Shown here in pieces: positions 1 through 5,584 of a DNA stretch of 5,584 bases (the first letter of the stretch is position 1; each line of letters opens with the position of its first letter). This DNA comes from an uncultured Flavobacterium sp. Lineage in GTDB: Bacteria; Bacteroidota; Bacteroidia; Flavobacteriales; Flavobacteriaceae. A program made the translations under genes and the position numbers. The notes beneath the pieces are model-generated. The model had not been told where the DNA came from. It saw only the letters and a list, made by a program, of their open reading frames with translations, and did not search any database. The DNA is taken from contig CAMPIZ010000139.1 in NCBI GenBank assembly GCA_946886675.1, positions 1 through 5,584 of the forward strand, in the 5' to 3' direction.

Positions 1-80
1 CATATTACATCAATAATTAAAAAAGCCACCAGTATTTTAAGAGCCAGAAATGCGATTTTTTTAACCTTTGTTCTCTCCAT
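1..80 (-). CDS. Start of a small membrane-anchored protein, truncated by the window edge
   Basis: An ATG at 80-78 lies 11 bases after the radA stop codon on the same strand. It opens a frame reading MERTKVKKIAFLALKILVAF and then LIIDVI up to the edge. The start is basic (R3, K5, K7, K8) and is followed by a hydrophobic stretch from about residue 9 to 26. This pattern fits an uncleaved signal anchor or a first membrane segment with the N-terminus in the cytoplasm. The tight spacing and shared direction suggest it is the next gene of the radA operon. Only 26 complete codons are visible, and codon 27 begins TG, which could be Cys, Trp or a TGA stop, so even continuation past the edge is not proven. 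I do not recognise the family and assign no function. Confidence 0.5.
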   Translation of the reverse strand, partial: MERTKVKKIAFLALKILVAFLIIDVI

Positions 81-91
81 TATTAATTTCT

Positions 92-1453
92 TTATCCAAA
101 TAAATGCCCTGCGACATCTTCGATTTTTGAAACAAGCTTTATTTCTATAAGTGTATTTTTTAAGGAAATCTTATTGTACTTAGAAACAAAAATAGTGGAA
201 AAGCCCAGTTTTTCGGCTTCTAAAATACGTTGCTCGACCCGGTTTACCGGACGTATCTCGCCTGAAAGCCCTATTTCTCCCGCAAAACAGAAATCTTTGC
301 CTACAGGAATATCTTCATTGGAAGAAAGTATGGCTGCTACAACCGCAAGGTCTATAGCCGGGTCATCTACATTAATGCCCCCCGTTACATTAAGAAAAAC
401 ATCTTTTGCCGCCAGCCTGAAACCTGCCCTCTTTTCCAATACAGCCAATACCATATTAAGCCGCTTGGCATTATATCCGGTTGTACTGCGTTGTGGTGTG
501 CCATATACGGCACTGCTCACCAACGCCTGTATCTCTACCATAAGCGGGCGCATGCCTTCCATAGTAGTGGCGATTGCTGTCCCGCTAAGCTCTTCTTCCT
601 TATGGGATATCAGGATCTCCGAGGGGTTTGCCACTTCCCTGAGTCCTGAGCCCTGCATTTCATAGATGCCTAACTCTGCCGTAGAGCCAAAACGGTTTTT
701 GAGCGAGCGTAAAATTCGGTATACGTGATTACGGTCGCCTTCAAACTGCAATACGGTATCTACCATGTGTTCCAGTATTTTTGGCCCTGCAATACTGCCG
801 TCTTTGGTAATATGACCTATCAGTATTACCGGAACATTGGTTTCTTTGGCAAATTTTATCAGTTCGGCAGTAGTTTCCCTTATCTGTGATATGCTTCCTG
901 CCGATGATTCTATATAATCAGTATGCAGTGTTTGTATAGAGTCTATAATAACCACTTCCGGTTCTATAAGCTCTATCTGCTTAAAAATGTTTTGCGTTTT
1001 GGTTTCAGTAAGTATAAAGCAGTTATCTGCTGAAGGTGTGATCCTTTCTGCACGCATCTTTATCTGCTTTTGGCTTTCTTCACCCGATACATACAGGGTA
1101 CGATAGGGTAGTTTTAGGGATATTTGCAGCAGCAGCGTACTTTTACCTATGCCGGGCTCACCGCCCAAAAGCGTGAGCGAACCCGGCACAATGCCACCGC
1201 CCAAAACCCGGTTAAGTTCGCCGTCTCCGGTATTAAGCCTTACTTCCTGAGAAGAATCTATTTCATTAATGCGTAATGGTTTTGGCGCTTTCCCTGTTGT
1301 TGATGCTGTCGGTTTCCAGGCTTTTTTCTCCTCTTTCTGGATAACTTCTTCAACTATGGTATTCCATTCCCTGCAGGAGTTGCACTGCCCCTGCCATTTG
1401 GCATATTGCGTGCCGCAGTTTTGACAAAAGAAAGCTGTTTTTAGTTTAGCCAT
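92..1453 (-). CDS. radA: DNA repair protein RadA (Sms), RecA-like ATPase
   Basis: RadA is a cytoplasmic RecA-family ATPase that promotes branch migration of recombination intermediates and acts as a hexameric helicase on D-loops. The 453 residues are close to the usual 450-460, and all hallmark parts are present. A four-cysteine zinc finger lies at C10, C13, C24 and C27. A Walker A motif GGEPGIGKST spans residues 97-106, and a Walker B-like strand VVIIDS spans about 167-172. The RadA-specific KNRFG motif is at 252-256. The C-terminal part from about 290 to the end is the Lon-protease-like domain, including DPAIDLA. The ATG at 1453-1451 places the zinc finger ten residues in, as is normal for the family. 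The gene starts 8 bases after the stop of the esterase-like gene and is probably co-transcribed with it. No separate promoter was found. Nothing appears broken or unusual. Confidence 0.97.
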   Translation of the reverse strand: MAKLKTAFFCQNCGTQYAKWQGQCNSCREWNTIVEEVIQKEEKKAWKPTASTTGKAPKPLRINEIDSSQEVRLNTGDGELNRVLGGGIVPGSLTLLGGEPGIGKSTLLLQISLKLPYRTLYVSGEESQKQIKMRAERITPSADNCFILTETKTQNIFKQIELIEPEVVIIDSIQTLHTDYIESSAGSISQIRETTAELIKFAKETNVPVILIGHITKDGSIAGPKILEHMVDTVLQFEGDRNHVYRILRSLKNRFGSTAELGIYEMQGSGLREVANPSEILISHKEEELSGTAIATTMEGMRPLMVEIQALVSSAVYGTPQRSTTGYNAKRLNMVLAVLEKRAGFRLAAKDVFLNVTGGINVDDPAIDLAVVAAILSSNEDIPVGKDFCFAGEIGLSGEIRPVNRVEQRILEAEKLGFSTIFVSKYNKISLKNTLIEIKLVSKIEDVAGHLFG

Positions 1454-1461
1454 TCGCTTAT

Positions 1462-2595
1462 TTACATTTCACTTTTAAGAATTTCAGCTTTTTCAAGCAT
1501 AAAATCTTTGGTTATTCCACCAATCTCTTCAAAGTTATAACTATTTGTGTAAATTTTTATGGCCTTTTTTATATTGCCTGTGTTTTCATAATACAGGGCT
1601 TCATAATATTCTCCAATAATGGTTTTAGGATAATTCTTTTTTGCCATATCAGAAAGGCCCTTAAACTCCTCAAAAGCGGCATTTTTTCTTATGGCTGCTT
1701 CTATAGCTTTAAAGTCATTAAGTCGTACGGTCATCTTTACACCCATGTCTTTTTCTATCATATCATACTTTTCCTGCAGGTACTGCACATAACCCGAAGG
1801 CTGCGCTGCCAGTTTTTGAAATTCGGATGAAGTAATAGGCTGGTATGATGAAAAAATATGGTATAATGCACTTGGAATGGCGTTTGGCACCAATGAATAA
1901 TGGGTAGCACCTGTAAATTCATCAAAAAGATAACGGACTTTAGTATCTGTAAGCGCTTTAATATTTCCGTCAAGAACTTTAATGGCTTCTTTAAGGCGTG
2001 CTACATCGCCATCGGCAGTGGCAAGGTAATAAAAAATAGGCCTGTCTATGGCTGTTAGCCTTGCAGGTACACGGGTTTCCATTTCGGTTGGTAGCACAGG
2101 ACTAAAGTTGATGTAAGCATTAAATAATGGCGAATCTTTGTATAAAAAGAAATTGGCAAAGCCGGCTGTAACATCATGCCCTGCTATAATTTTAAAAGGG
2201 GATACCCTGTAATTTTTTTCTATATGAGGTACAACTTCCTGACCAATAAAATCGAAAAATTTCTCGCCTTTTTCCTGTGGCAGGCCTGTTTCAACTCCTG
2301 TTTCACAATCGGCTTCCCTGTCCGGCTGGCTTATTCCTACCAGTATAACTTCGGGCAGGTCGTCCCAGTAAGAAGTGTAAGAAAGTACACCGGCAAACGG
2401 GTCTAATAAATAGTCGCCGTCGAGTACAAGAAGCAGTGGGTATTTTTTGTCTTTGTCTCGCTCGTATGATGCAGGAAGCTTAACGGTAATAAGCCTTGTT
2501 TCTTTAAGGCTTTCTGAGACTATTTCCTCAGTTTTCTTTTGTGCCGAAACTTTACACAATGCAAATACAAGCAATAGTAAGGTAATTTTTTTCAT
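1462..2595 (-). CDS. Secreted esterase-like alpha/beta hydrolase with a substituted nucleophile
   Basis: This 377-residue protein resembles the esterase D / enterochelin esterase family (PF00756 type). Residues 1-18 form a Sec signal peptide: KK, a leucine-rich core, and a probable signal peptidase I site after VSA (before Q19). Cys14 is preceded by Leu, so this is not a lipoprotein lipobox. The core shows the strand PLLLVLDGDYLL (53-64), then PEVILVGISQPDR (81-93), and ATHYSLVP (230-237) with the likely catalytic His232. The nucleophile elbow reads AGHDVTAGF (138-146), so Asp141 (codon GAT at 2175-2173) sits where G-x-S-x-G enzymes have Ser. Classical serine esterase activity is therefore doubtful. 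Residues from about 325 to 377 look helical and TPR-like. The protein should be periplasmic or exported. It follows the membrane-protein gene by 39 bases and precedes radA by 8. The fold assignment is fairly safe; the substrate is unknown. Confidence 0.85.
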   Translation of the reverse strand: MKKITLLLLVFALCKVSAQKKTEEIVSESLKETRLITVKLPASYERDKDKKYPLLLVLDGDYLLDPFAGVLSYTSYWDDLPEVILVGISQPDREADCETGVETGLPQEKGEKFFDFIGQEVVPHIEKNYRVSPFKIIAGHDVTAGFANFFLYKDSPLFNAYINFSPVLPTEMETRVPARLTAIDRPIFYYLATADGDVARLKEAIKVLDGNIKALTDTKVRYLFDEFTGATHYSLVPNAIPSALYHIFSSYQPITSSEFQKLAAQPSGYVQYLQEKYDMIEKDMGVKMTVRLNDFKAIEAAIRKNAAFEEFKGLSDMAKKNYPKTIIGEYYEALYYENTGNIKKAIKIYTNSYNFEEIGGITKDFMLEKAEILKSEM

Positions 2596-2634
2596 TGCTT
2601 AGTGGGTTTTTAGTTGAAGGCAGAAAGATAGCGA

Positions 2635-3594
2635 TTATTTACTTTTTTGAAGTAAAGGCAGCAATAAAAATGAGAGTCCCCCTAAAACAATTATAAGGGC
2701 AGTTTGGGAAGTCCAAACAATCCAGCCAAAAGCCGTACCCGCGGTAAATGGTACTCCATAAACGGTTAATGCTTTTGCTACTACAACAGGAAACCAGCCT
2801 GTACCACCATTTGTAAAAGTAATGGCAAGGCTGCCTACCACAAACGCTGTTGCTACAGAGCCAAAACTAAGCCCTGCGGTTTCGGGTAATGCATATATTG
2901 TAACATAAAACATAATTACATAAGCAACCCAGATGTATAATGAAAGTAAAAGGAATGGCCATTTGTTAGGCATTTTAAAAACGCTTAATGCGCCTTCAAT
3001 TAGTCCGGCGGCCTTTATTTTTAGTTTTTTAACCCATTTTAATTTTGAGTACATAAAAAACAGTATGGATCCCAAGAATAATATTGCGGCTATGATCCCG
3101 TAAAAGAGAAGTTCTTTAAAAGGAATATCTACAAGGTATTCTCTTACCATATCAAACTGCAATATAGCCGTTGCCCCTAAAACTATTACAAGGAGTATAA
3201 GGTCTATTATCCTTTCTGATATAATTGTACCCAGGCCTTTATCAAAAGGCACGTCACCATATTTTTTTAAAGCCAGTGCACGGCTTACCTCACCGCTTCT
3301 TGGTATAAGCATGTTCATTAGGTAAGTAATGCTAACTGCGCCAAACTTTACCGCAAAAGGAGCTGTATAGCCTATGTGGGCCAGTGTGTATTTCCAGCGG
3401 TAGGCCCTTGCCCAAAACCCCGTAAGGCCAAAAAACAGGGATATATAAACATACAGGTAGTTTGCAGTCTTAAAACTGTTTGTTACATCTGCAAGCTGTT
3501 TGGGTGTAAACTGCCTGTAAACATATATAACTAAAAAAACTCCCAGTATTAGTGGGAGTAGTATGCTTAATATTCTGCTTATTTTTTTATTCAA
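2635..3594 (-). CDS. Polytopic membrane protein, lysylphosphatidylglycerol synthase TM-region / UPF0104 family
   Basis: This 319-residue inner-membrane protein resembles the flippase-like transmembrane domain of MprF (PF03706), without the aminoacyl-transferase domain. I see seven or eight hydrophobic segments, at about 5-26, 46-62, 83-97, 130-147, 160-182, 213-236, 246-260 and 289-313. Family-type motifs are IPRSGEVSRA (97-106), SERIIDL (126-132) and a glycine-rich NGGTGWFP (262-269). Stand-alone members are thought to move lipids or related molecules across the membrane, but the substrate here is unknown. The start is TTG at 3594-3592, 4 bases after the panD stop. No ATG lies between that stop and the first membrane segment, and the next Met in frame is residue 93, inside the third segment, so TTG with MNKKIS is the best start. 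The gene is most likely translated from the panCD transcript. Confidence 0.88.
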   Translation of the reverse strand: MNKKISRILSILLPLILGVFLVIYVYRQFTPKQLADVTNSFKTANYLYVYISLFFGLTGFWARAYRWKYTLAHIGYTAPFAVKFGAVSITYLMNMLIPRSGEVSRALALKKYGDVPFDKGLGTIISERIIDLILLVIVLGATAILQFDMVREYLVDIPFKELLFYGIIAAILFLGSILFFMYSKLKWVKKLKIKAAGLIEGALSVFKMPNKWPFLLLSLYIWVAYVIMFYVTIYALPETAGLSFGSVATAFVVGSLAITFTNGGTGWFPVVVAKALTVYGVPFTAGTAFGWIVWTSQTALIIVLGGLSFLLLPLLQKSK

Positions 3595-3598
3595 AACC

Positions 3599-3949
3599 TT
3601 AGGTTAATGAATTGTCTTTCTCGTTAGGGAAAACTATAGAAGGCTTAAATGATTTTGCTTCTTCAAAATCAAGAATGCCATAAGATATGATGATGATGAT
3701 ATCACCTTTTTGCACTTTTCTGGCAGCCGGACCGTTTAAGGTAATTTCACCGCTGTTCCTATTTCCTTTAATCACATAAGTTTCCAGTCTTTCGCCATTA
3801 TTAATGTTAACTATAGAAACTTTTTCTCCTTCAATAATATTTGCAGCCTCCATTAATGCCTCGTCAATGGTAATGCTGCCTATGTAATTTAAATCGGCTC
3901 CCGTCACCGTAACGCGGTGAATCTTGGACTTTACAACTTGAATTTGCAT
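3599..3949 (-). CDS. panD: Aspartate 1-decarboxylase (pyruvoyl-dependent)
   Basis: PanD decarboxylates L-aspartate to beta-alanine, the substrate of PanC in pantothenate and CoA synthesis, in the cytoplasm as a tetramer. The proenzyme cleaves itself between Gly24 and Ser25, which turns Ser25 into the pyruvoyl cofactor. The sequence YIGSITID puts exactly Gly24-Ser25 at the expected place. Other residues matching the known active site are Lys9 and His11 in KSKIHR, Arg54, Thr57 and Tyr58 in GERLETY, and Asn72-Gly73 followed by PAAR. The length of 116 is normal. The run of five isoleucines at DIIIIISY is encoded by a short ATC repeat (3700-3689) and is only a beta-strand. The gene starts 13 bases after the panC stop. 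A strong -7 promoter match overlaps that gap, so panD may also be transcribed on its own. Confidence 0.97.
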   Translation of the reverse strand: MQIQVVKSKIHRVTVTGADLNYIGSITIDEALMEAANIIEGEKVSIVNINNGERLETYVIKGNRNSGEITLNGPAARKVQKGDIIIIISYGILDFEEAKSFKPSIVFPNEKDNSLT

Positions 3950-3953
3950 GGCG

Positions 3954-3985
3954 CAAAGGTAATCAATTTAATGAAATATTGTCAA
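3954..3985 (-). promoter_or_regulatory. Predicted internal promoter for panD at the end of panC
   Basis: On the minus strand TACCTTTG at 3961-3954 matches the Bacteroidota -7 consensus TAnnTTTG perfectly. A TTG at 3985-3983 stands 21 bases upstream, within the 17-23 spacing reported for flavobacterial promoters. The box ends only four bases before the panD ATG (TACCTTTG-CGCC-ATG), so transcription would begin at or almost at the start codon and give a leaderless or nearly leaderless mRNA. The motif match and spacing are seen directly; promoter activity is inferred. The -33 TTG and part of the spacer lie inside the last codons of panC. Confidence 0.5.
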
Positions 3986-4808
3986 TTAGGCGAATATTAC
4001 TTAAAAAAACGGCTATAAAGGCACGGTATTTTTTATTTTCCTTAATAGAAGCGGGTATTAACGTATTTTCTTCTGCTATTTCAAAATATTCGACGTTAAA
4101 TTCAGGATGCGCCTTAAACGCATCTTCTACATAACTTTTAACCTCCTTAACGCTCTGGTTTGAAAATAATTGTTTTGCCCGGGTTAAGGTTTTGTAAATA
4201 AACGAAGCTTTTTCCCGCTCTTCTGCAGAAAGGCGTTCGTTTCGCGAACTCATAGCCAGCCCGTTTGCTTCCCTGTGAATGGGGCAACCTATTATATTTA
4301 CGGGCAGGTGGTTTTTCTCAACCATTTTTTTTACGATCTGCAGCTGCTGAAAATCTTTTTCGCCAAAATAAGCATTGTAAGGCTGTACAATTTCAAACAG
4401 CTTTTTTACAATAGTGCCCACACCGTTAAAATGTCCCGGCCTGTGCCTTCCTTCCATCTGGTCTTCAAGCCCGTCAAAAGAAAAATGTGCCGAGGTTATA
4501 TCGCCATCATACATTTCTTCTGCATCAGGTGCAAATACAATAATATCAGGGTTAAGCTGTTTTATTTTTAGGGTATCTGCTTCAAGAGTGCGCGGATACT
4601 TTTTCAGATCTTCTGCATTGTTAAACTGGGTAGGGTTTACAAATATGCTGATAACGGTATAGTCGTTGTCCCGGAGAGACTGCTCCAGCAGGGAGAGATG
4701 GCCTTTGTGAAGGGCGCCCATAGTGGGCACAAAACCGATGGAAGAATGGTTGCTTTTATGCTTTTTTAAAAGCGTTTCCAAAGCGGCTTTTGTATTGAAA
4801 ATGAGCAT
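3963..4808 (-). CDS. panC: Pantothenate synthetase (pantoate--beta-alanine ligase)
   Basis: PanC condenses pantoate with beta-alanine using ATP, through a pantoyl-adenylate intermediate, to make pantothenate in the cytoplasm. The 281 residues match the family length. The nucleotidyltransferase signature [10 protein letters not shown] lies at 28-37 and contains the HxGH element (H34-H37). VNPTQF at 57-62 and [12 protein letters not shown] at 119-130 form the pantoate pocket region. YFGEKDFQQ is at 147-155, and the KMSKS-like loop MSSRN is at 186-190. Every motif is intact. The ATG at 4808-4806 gives the usual short lead MLIFNTK before the first motif. It is the first gene of the minus-strand run and is followed 13 bases later by panD, which supplies its beta-alanine. 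A -7 promoter box lies 23 bases upstream in the divergent region. panB and panE are not in the window. Confidence 0.97.
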   Translation of the reverse strand: MLIFNTKAALETLLKKHKSNHSSIGFVPTMGALHKGHLSLLEQSLRDNDYTVISIFVNPTQFNNAEDLKKYPRTLEADTLKIKQLNPDIIVFAPDAEEMYDGDITSAHFSFDGLEDQMEGRHRPGHFNGVGTIVKKLFEIVQPYNAYFGEKDFQQLQIVKKMVEKNHLPVNIIGCPIHREANGLAMSSRNERLSAEEREKASFIYKTLTRAKQLFSNQSVKEVKSYVEDAFKAHPEFNVEYFEIAEENTLIPASIKENKKYRAFIAVFLSNIRLIDNISLN

Positions 4809-4831
4809 TAATTTACAATTAAAATTGGAAG

Positions 4832-4861
4832 CAAAATTAATATTTTAGTGATAAACTGCAT
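4832..4861 (-). promoter_or_regulatory. Predicted panC operon promoter
   Basis: On the minus strand TAATTTTG at 4839-4832 is a perfect match to the Bacteroidota -7 box TAnnTTTG, ending 23 bases before the panC ATG. The best -33 position at 19-base spacing reads ATG (4861-4859) instead of TTG, so the upstream element is weak. It should drive panC, panD and probably the genes beyond. The region is very AT-rich, which raises the chance of a random match, but the position in the divergent gap favours it. Confidence 0.5.
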
Positions 4862-4878
4862 AAAATTGTTTAATTTTG
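4848..4878 (+). promoter_or_regulatory. Predicted promoter of the glycogen-synthase-like gene
   Basis: TAATTTTG at 4871-4878 is a perfect match to the Bacteroidota -7 box TAnnTTTG and ends 38 bases before the ATG at 4917. The best -33 element at 20-base spacing is GTG (4848-4850), one mismatch from TTG. This promoter overlaps the oppositely directed panC promoter, with each putative -33 element lying between the two -7 boxes. The motif is seen; activity is inferred. Confidence 0.5.
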
Positions 4879-4916
4879 CATGTTTTTATACCCAATTTTA
4901 AAATTAAATATTGAAG

Positions 4917-5584
4917 ATGGAGGATAAGAGGATATTATATGTATCATCTGAAGTAGTACCTTATTTGGCTGAAAATGAAGTTTCTTTAATGTCGTACGAT
5001 GTGCCAAAAATGATTAATGACCAAGGGGGGCAAATAAGGATTTTTATGCCGCGCTATGGTAACATAAACGAAAGAAGGCATCAGCTGCATGAAGTGATCC
5101 GCTTATCAGGAATGAACTTGGTGGTAAACGATATGGATATGCCGCTTATTATTAAAGTGGCTTCTATACCAAAAGAAAGGATACAGGTCTATTTTATAGA
5201 CAATGATGAGTATTTTAAAAGAAAAGCAACCTTTACAGATGAAGACGGAACACTGTATCCTGATAATGATGAAAGAGCTATTTTCTTTGCAAAAGGGGTT
5301 GTTGAGACCGTAAAAAAACTTAACTGGGTTCCGGATATTATTCATGTACATGGCTGGATGGCATCTATGCTGCCGGTATACATGAAACACTACTACAAAG
5401 ACGAGGCTCTTTTTGCCGATACCAAAATTGTAACTTCTGTATACAATCAGTCTTTTGAAGGCACACTTGATAAGGATATGCTTAAAAAAGTGGTTTTTGA
5501 TGAGGTGCCGGAAGATGCGGTAAAATTCCTTTCGCAGCCTGATTATAACAACATACTAAAGGCTTCCATAGCACATTCTGATGC
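4917..5584 (+). CDS. Glycogen/starch synthase-like protein (GT5 N-terminal domain type), 3' end outside window
   Basis: An open frame of 222 codons starts at the ATG at 4917 and runs off the window with no stop. It resembles the N-terminal catalytic domain (PF08323) of GT5 glycogen synthases: RILYVSSEVVPYL near residues 5-17, IRIFMPRYGNI at 40-50, VYFIDNDEYFKR at 91-102, YPDNDERAIFFAKG at 114-127, and WVPDIIHVHGW at 137-147. Key signatures are missing. The KTGGLxDV nucleotide-sugar motif after the first strand is replaced by AENEVSLMSYDV (18-29), the HDW element reads HGW (145-147), and the THN element reads VYN (175-177). Flavobacterial proteins of this type are, from memory, about 270 residues and lack the C-terminal GT domain, so the gene may end soon after the window. 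Annotation as an active glycogen synthase would be unsafe. No Shine-Dalgarno sequence is present. It is divergent from panC. Confidence 0.85.
   Translation, partial: MEDKRILYVSSEVVPYLAENEVSLMSYDVPKMINDQGGQIRIFMPRYGNINERRHQLHEVIRLSGMNLVVNDMDMPLIIKVASIPKERIQVYFIDNDEYFKRKATFTDEDGTLYPDNDERAIFFAKGVVETVKKLNWVPDIIHVHGWMASMLPVYMKHYYKDEALFADTKIVTSVYNQSFEGTLDKDMLKKVVFDEVPEDAVKFLSQPDYNNILKASIAHSD

Larger units (their letters stand above)
4831..4879. repeat. Perfect 10-bp inverted repeat spanning the divergent promoters
   Basis: GCAAAATTAA at 4831-4840 and TTAATTTTGC at 4870-4879 are exact reverse complements separated by 29 bases. Each arm contains the -7 box of one of the two divergent promoters. The symmetry may simply reflect two identical promoter boxes (8 of the 10 bases), or it may be a binding site for a dimeric regulator. 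The match does not extend further inward (4841/4869) or outward (4830/4880). Confidence 0.6.

Noticed and set aside
174..665. A 163-codon open frame on the plus strand.
   Set aside because: It lies entirely antisense to radA, whose domains are all intact. Its product is Ser/Pro/Ile-rich with no recognisable motif, so it is a shadow of the coding strand.
2623..2630. Minus-strand TATCTTTC in the 39-base gap before the esterase-like gene, resembling a -7 promoter box.
   Set aside because: The final G of TAnnTTTG is C, and no TTG lies 17-23 bases upstream. It could be a weak promoter, but the support is too thin to list.
3689..3700. Four GAT units (ATC on the coding strand) in panD, a possible phase-variable repeat.
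   Set aside because: Trinucleotide units cannot shift the frame, the number of copies is small, and they encode a normal isoleucine-rich beta-strand.
4275..4662. Two overlapping plus-strand open frames within panC.
   Set aside because: They are antisense to well-conserved PanC motifs, lack promoter or start signals, and show no protein-like features.
4894..4905. 12-bp palindrome AATTTTAAAATT in the leader of the glycogen-synthase-like gene.
   Set aside because: It is made only of A and T in very AT-rich DNA, would form a weak hairpin without a loop, and is likely to arise by chance. It is not a terminator.
4809..4916. Possible riboswitch or small RNA in the divergent intergenic region.
   Set aside because: The region is only 108 bases, strongly AT-rich, and largely taken up by two promoter matches. 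No GC-rich stem structure is present.
5106..5390. A 94-codon minus-strand open frame with many Cys, His and Phe residues.
   Set aside because: It is the complement of the glycogen-synthase-like gene, whose frame is clearly the coding one. The composition is typical of an antisense shadow.

Overview
The window looks like ordinary chromosomal core DNA from a member of the Flavobacteriaceae (Bacteroidota), probably close to Flavobacterium. The evidence is AT-rich DNA, starts without Shine-Dalgarno sequences, several matches to the Bacteroidota -7 promoter box TAnnTTTG, and proteins that read like flavobacterial homologues. The genus call is recognition from memory, not a database result.

Layout. 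A minus-strand run of six genes fills positions 4808 down to 1, with gaps of only 4 to 39 bases. In transcription order it holds panC (pantothenate synthetase), panD (aspartate 1-decarboxylase), a polytopic membrane protein of the lysylphosphatidylglycerol synthase/flippase-like (UPF0104) type, a secreted esterase-like alpha/beta hydrolase, radA (DNA recombination/repair ATPase), and the first ~26 codons of a small membrane-anchored protein that leaves the window at base 1. A 108-base divergent intergenic region (4809-4916) separates this run from a plus-strand gene that leaves the window at base 5584. That gene encodes a protein resembling the N-terminal half of a GT5 glycogen/starch synthase.

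How the genes work together. PanD makes beta-alanine and PanC joins it to pantoate to give pantothenate, the CoA precursor, so these two form a true pathway pair. The membrane protein, esterase-like protein and RadA share no obvious pathway with them and look like neighbours in a housekeeping operon. No mobile element, CRISPR array, RNA gene, phage gene or defence system is visible.

The points most worth a second look are: (1) the glycogen-synthase-like protein lacks the KxGGL nucleotide-sugar motif and other GT5 signatures; (2) the esterase-like protein has Asp where the nucleophilic Ser should be; (3) the divergent promoter region carries a perfect 10-bp inverted repeat whose arms contain both -7 boxes; (4) a good promoter match sits four bases before the panD ATG, predicting a leaderless or nearly leaderless panD transcript. 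I see no convincing new multi-gene system.
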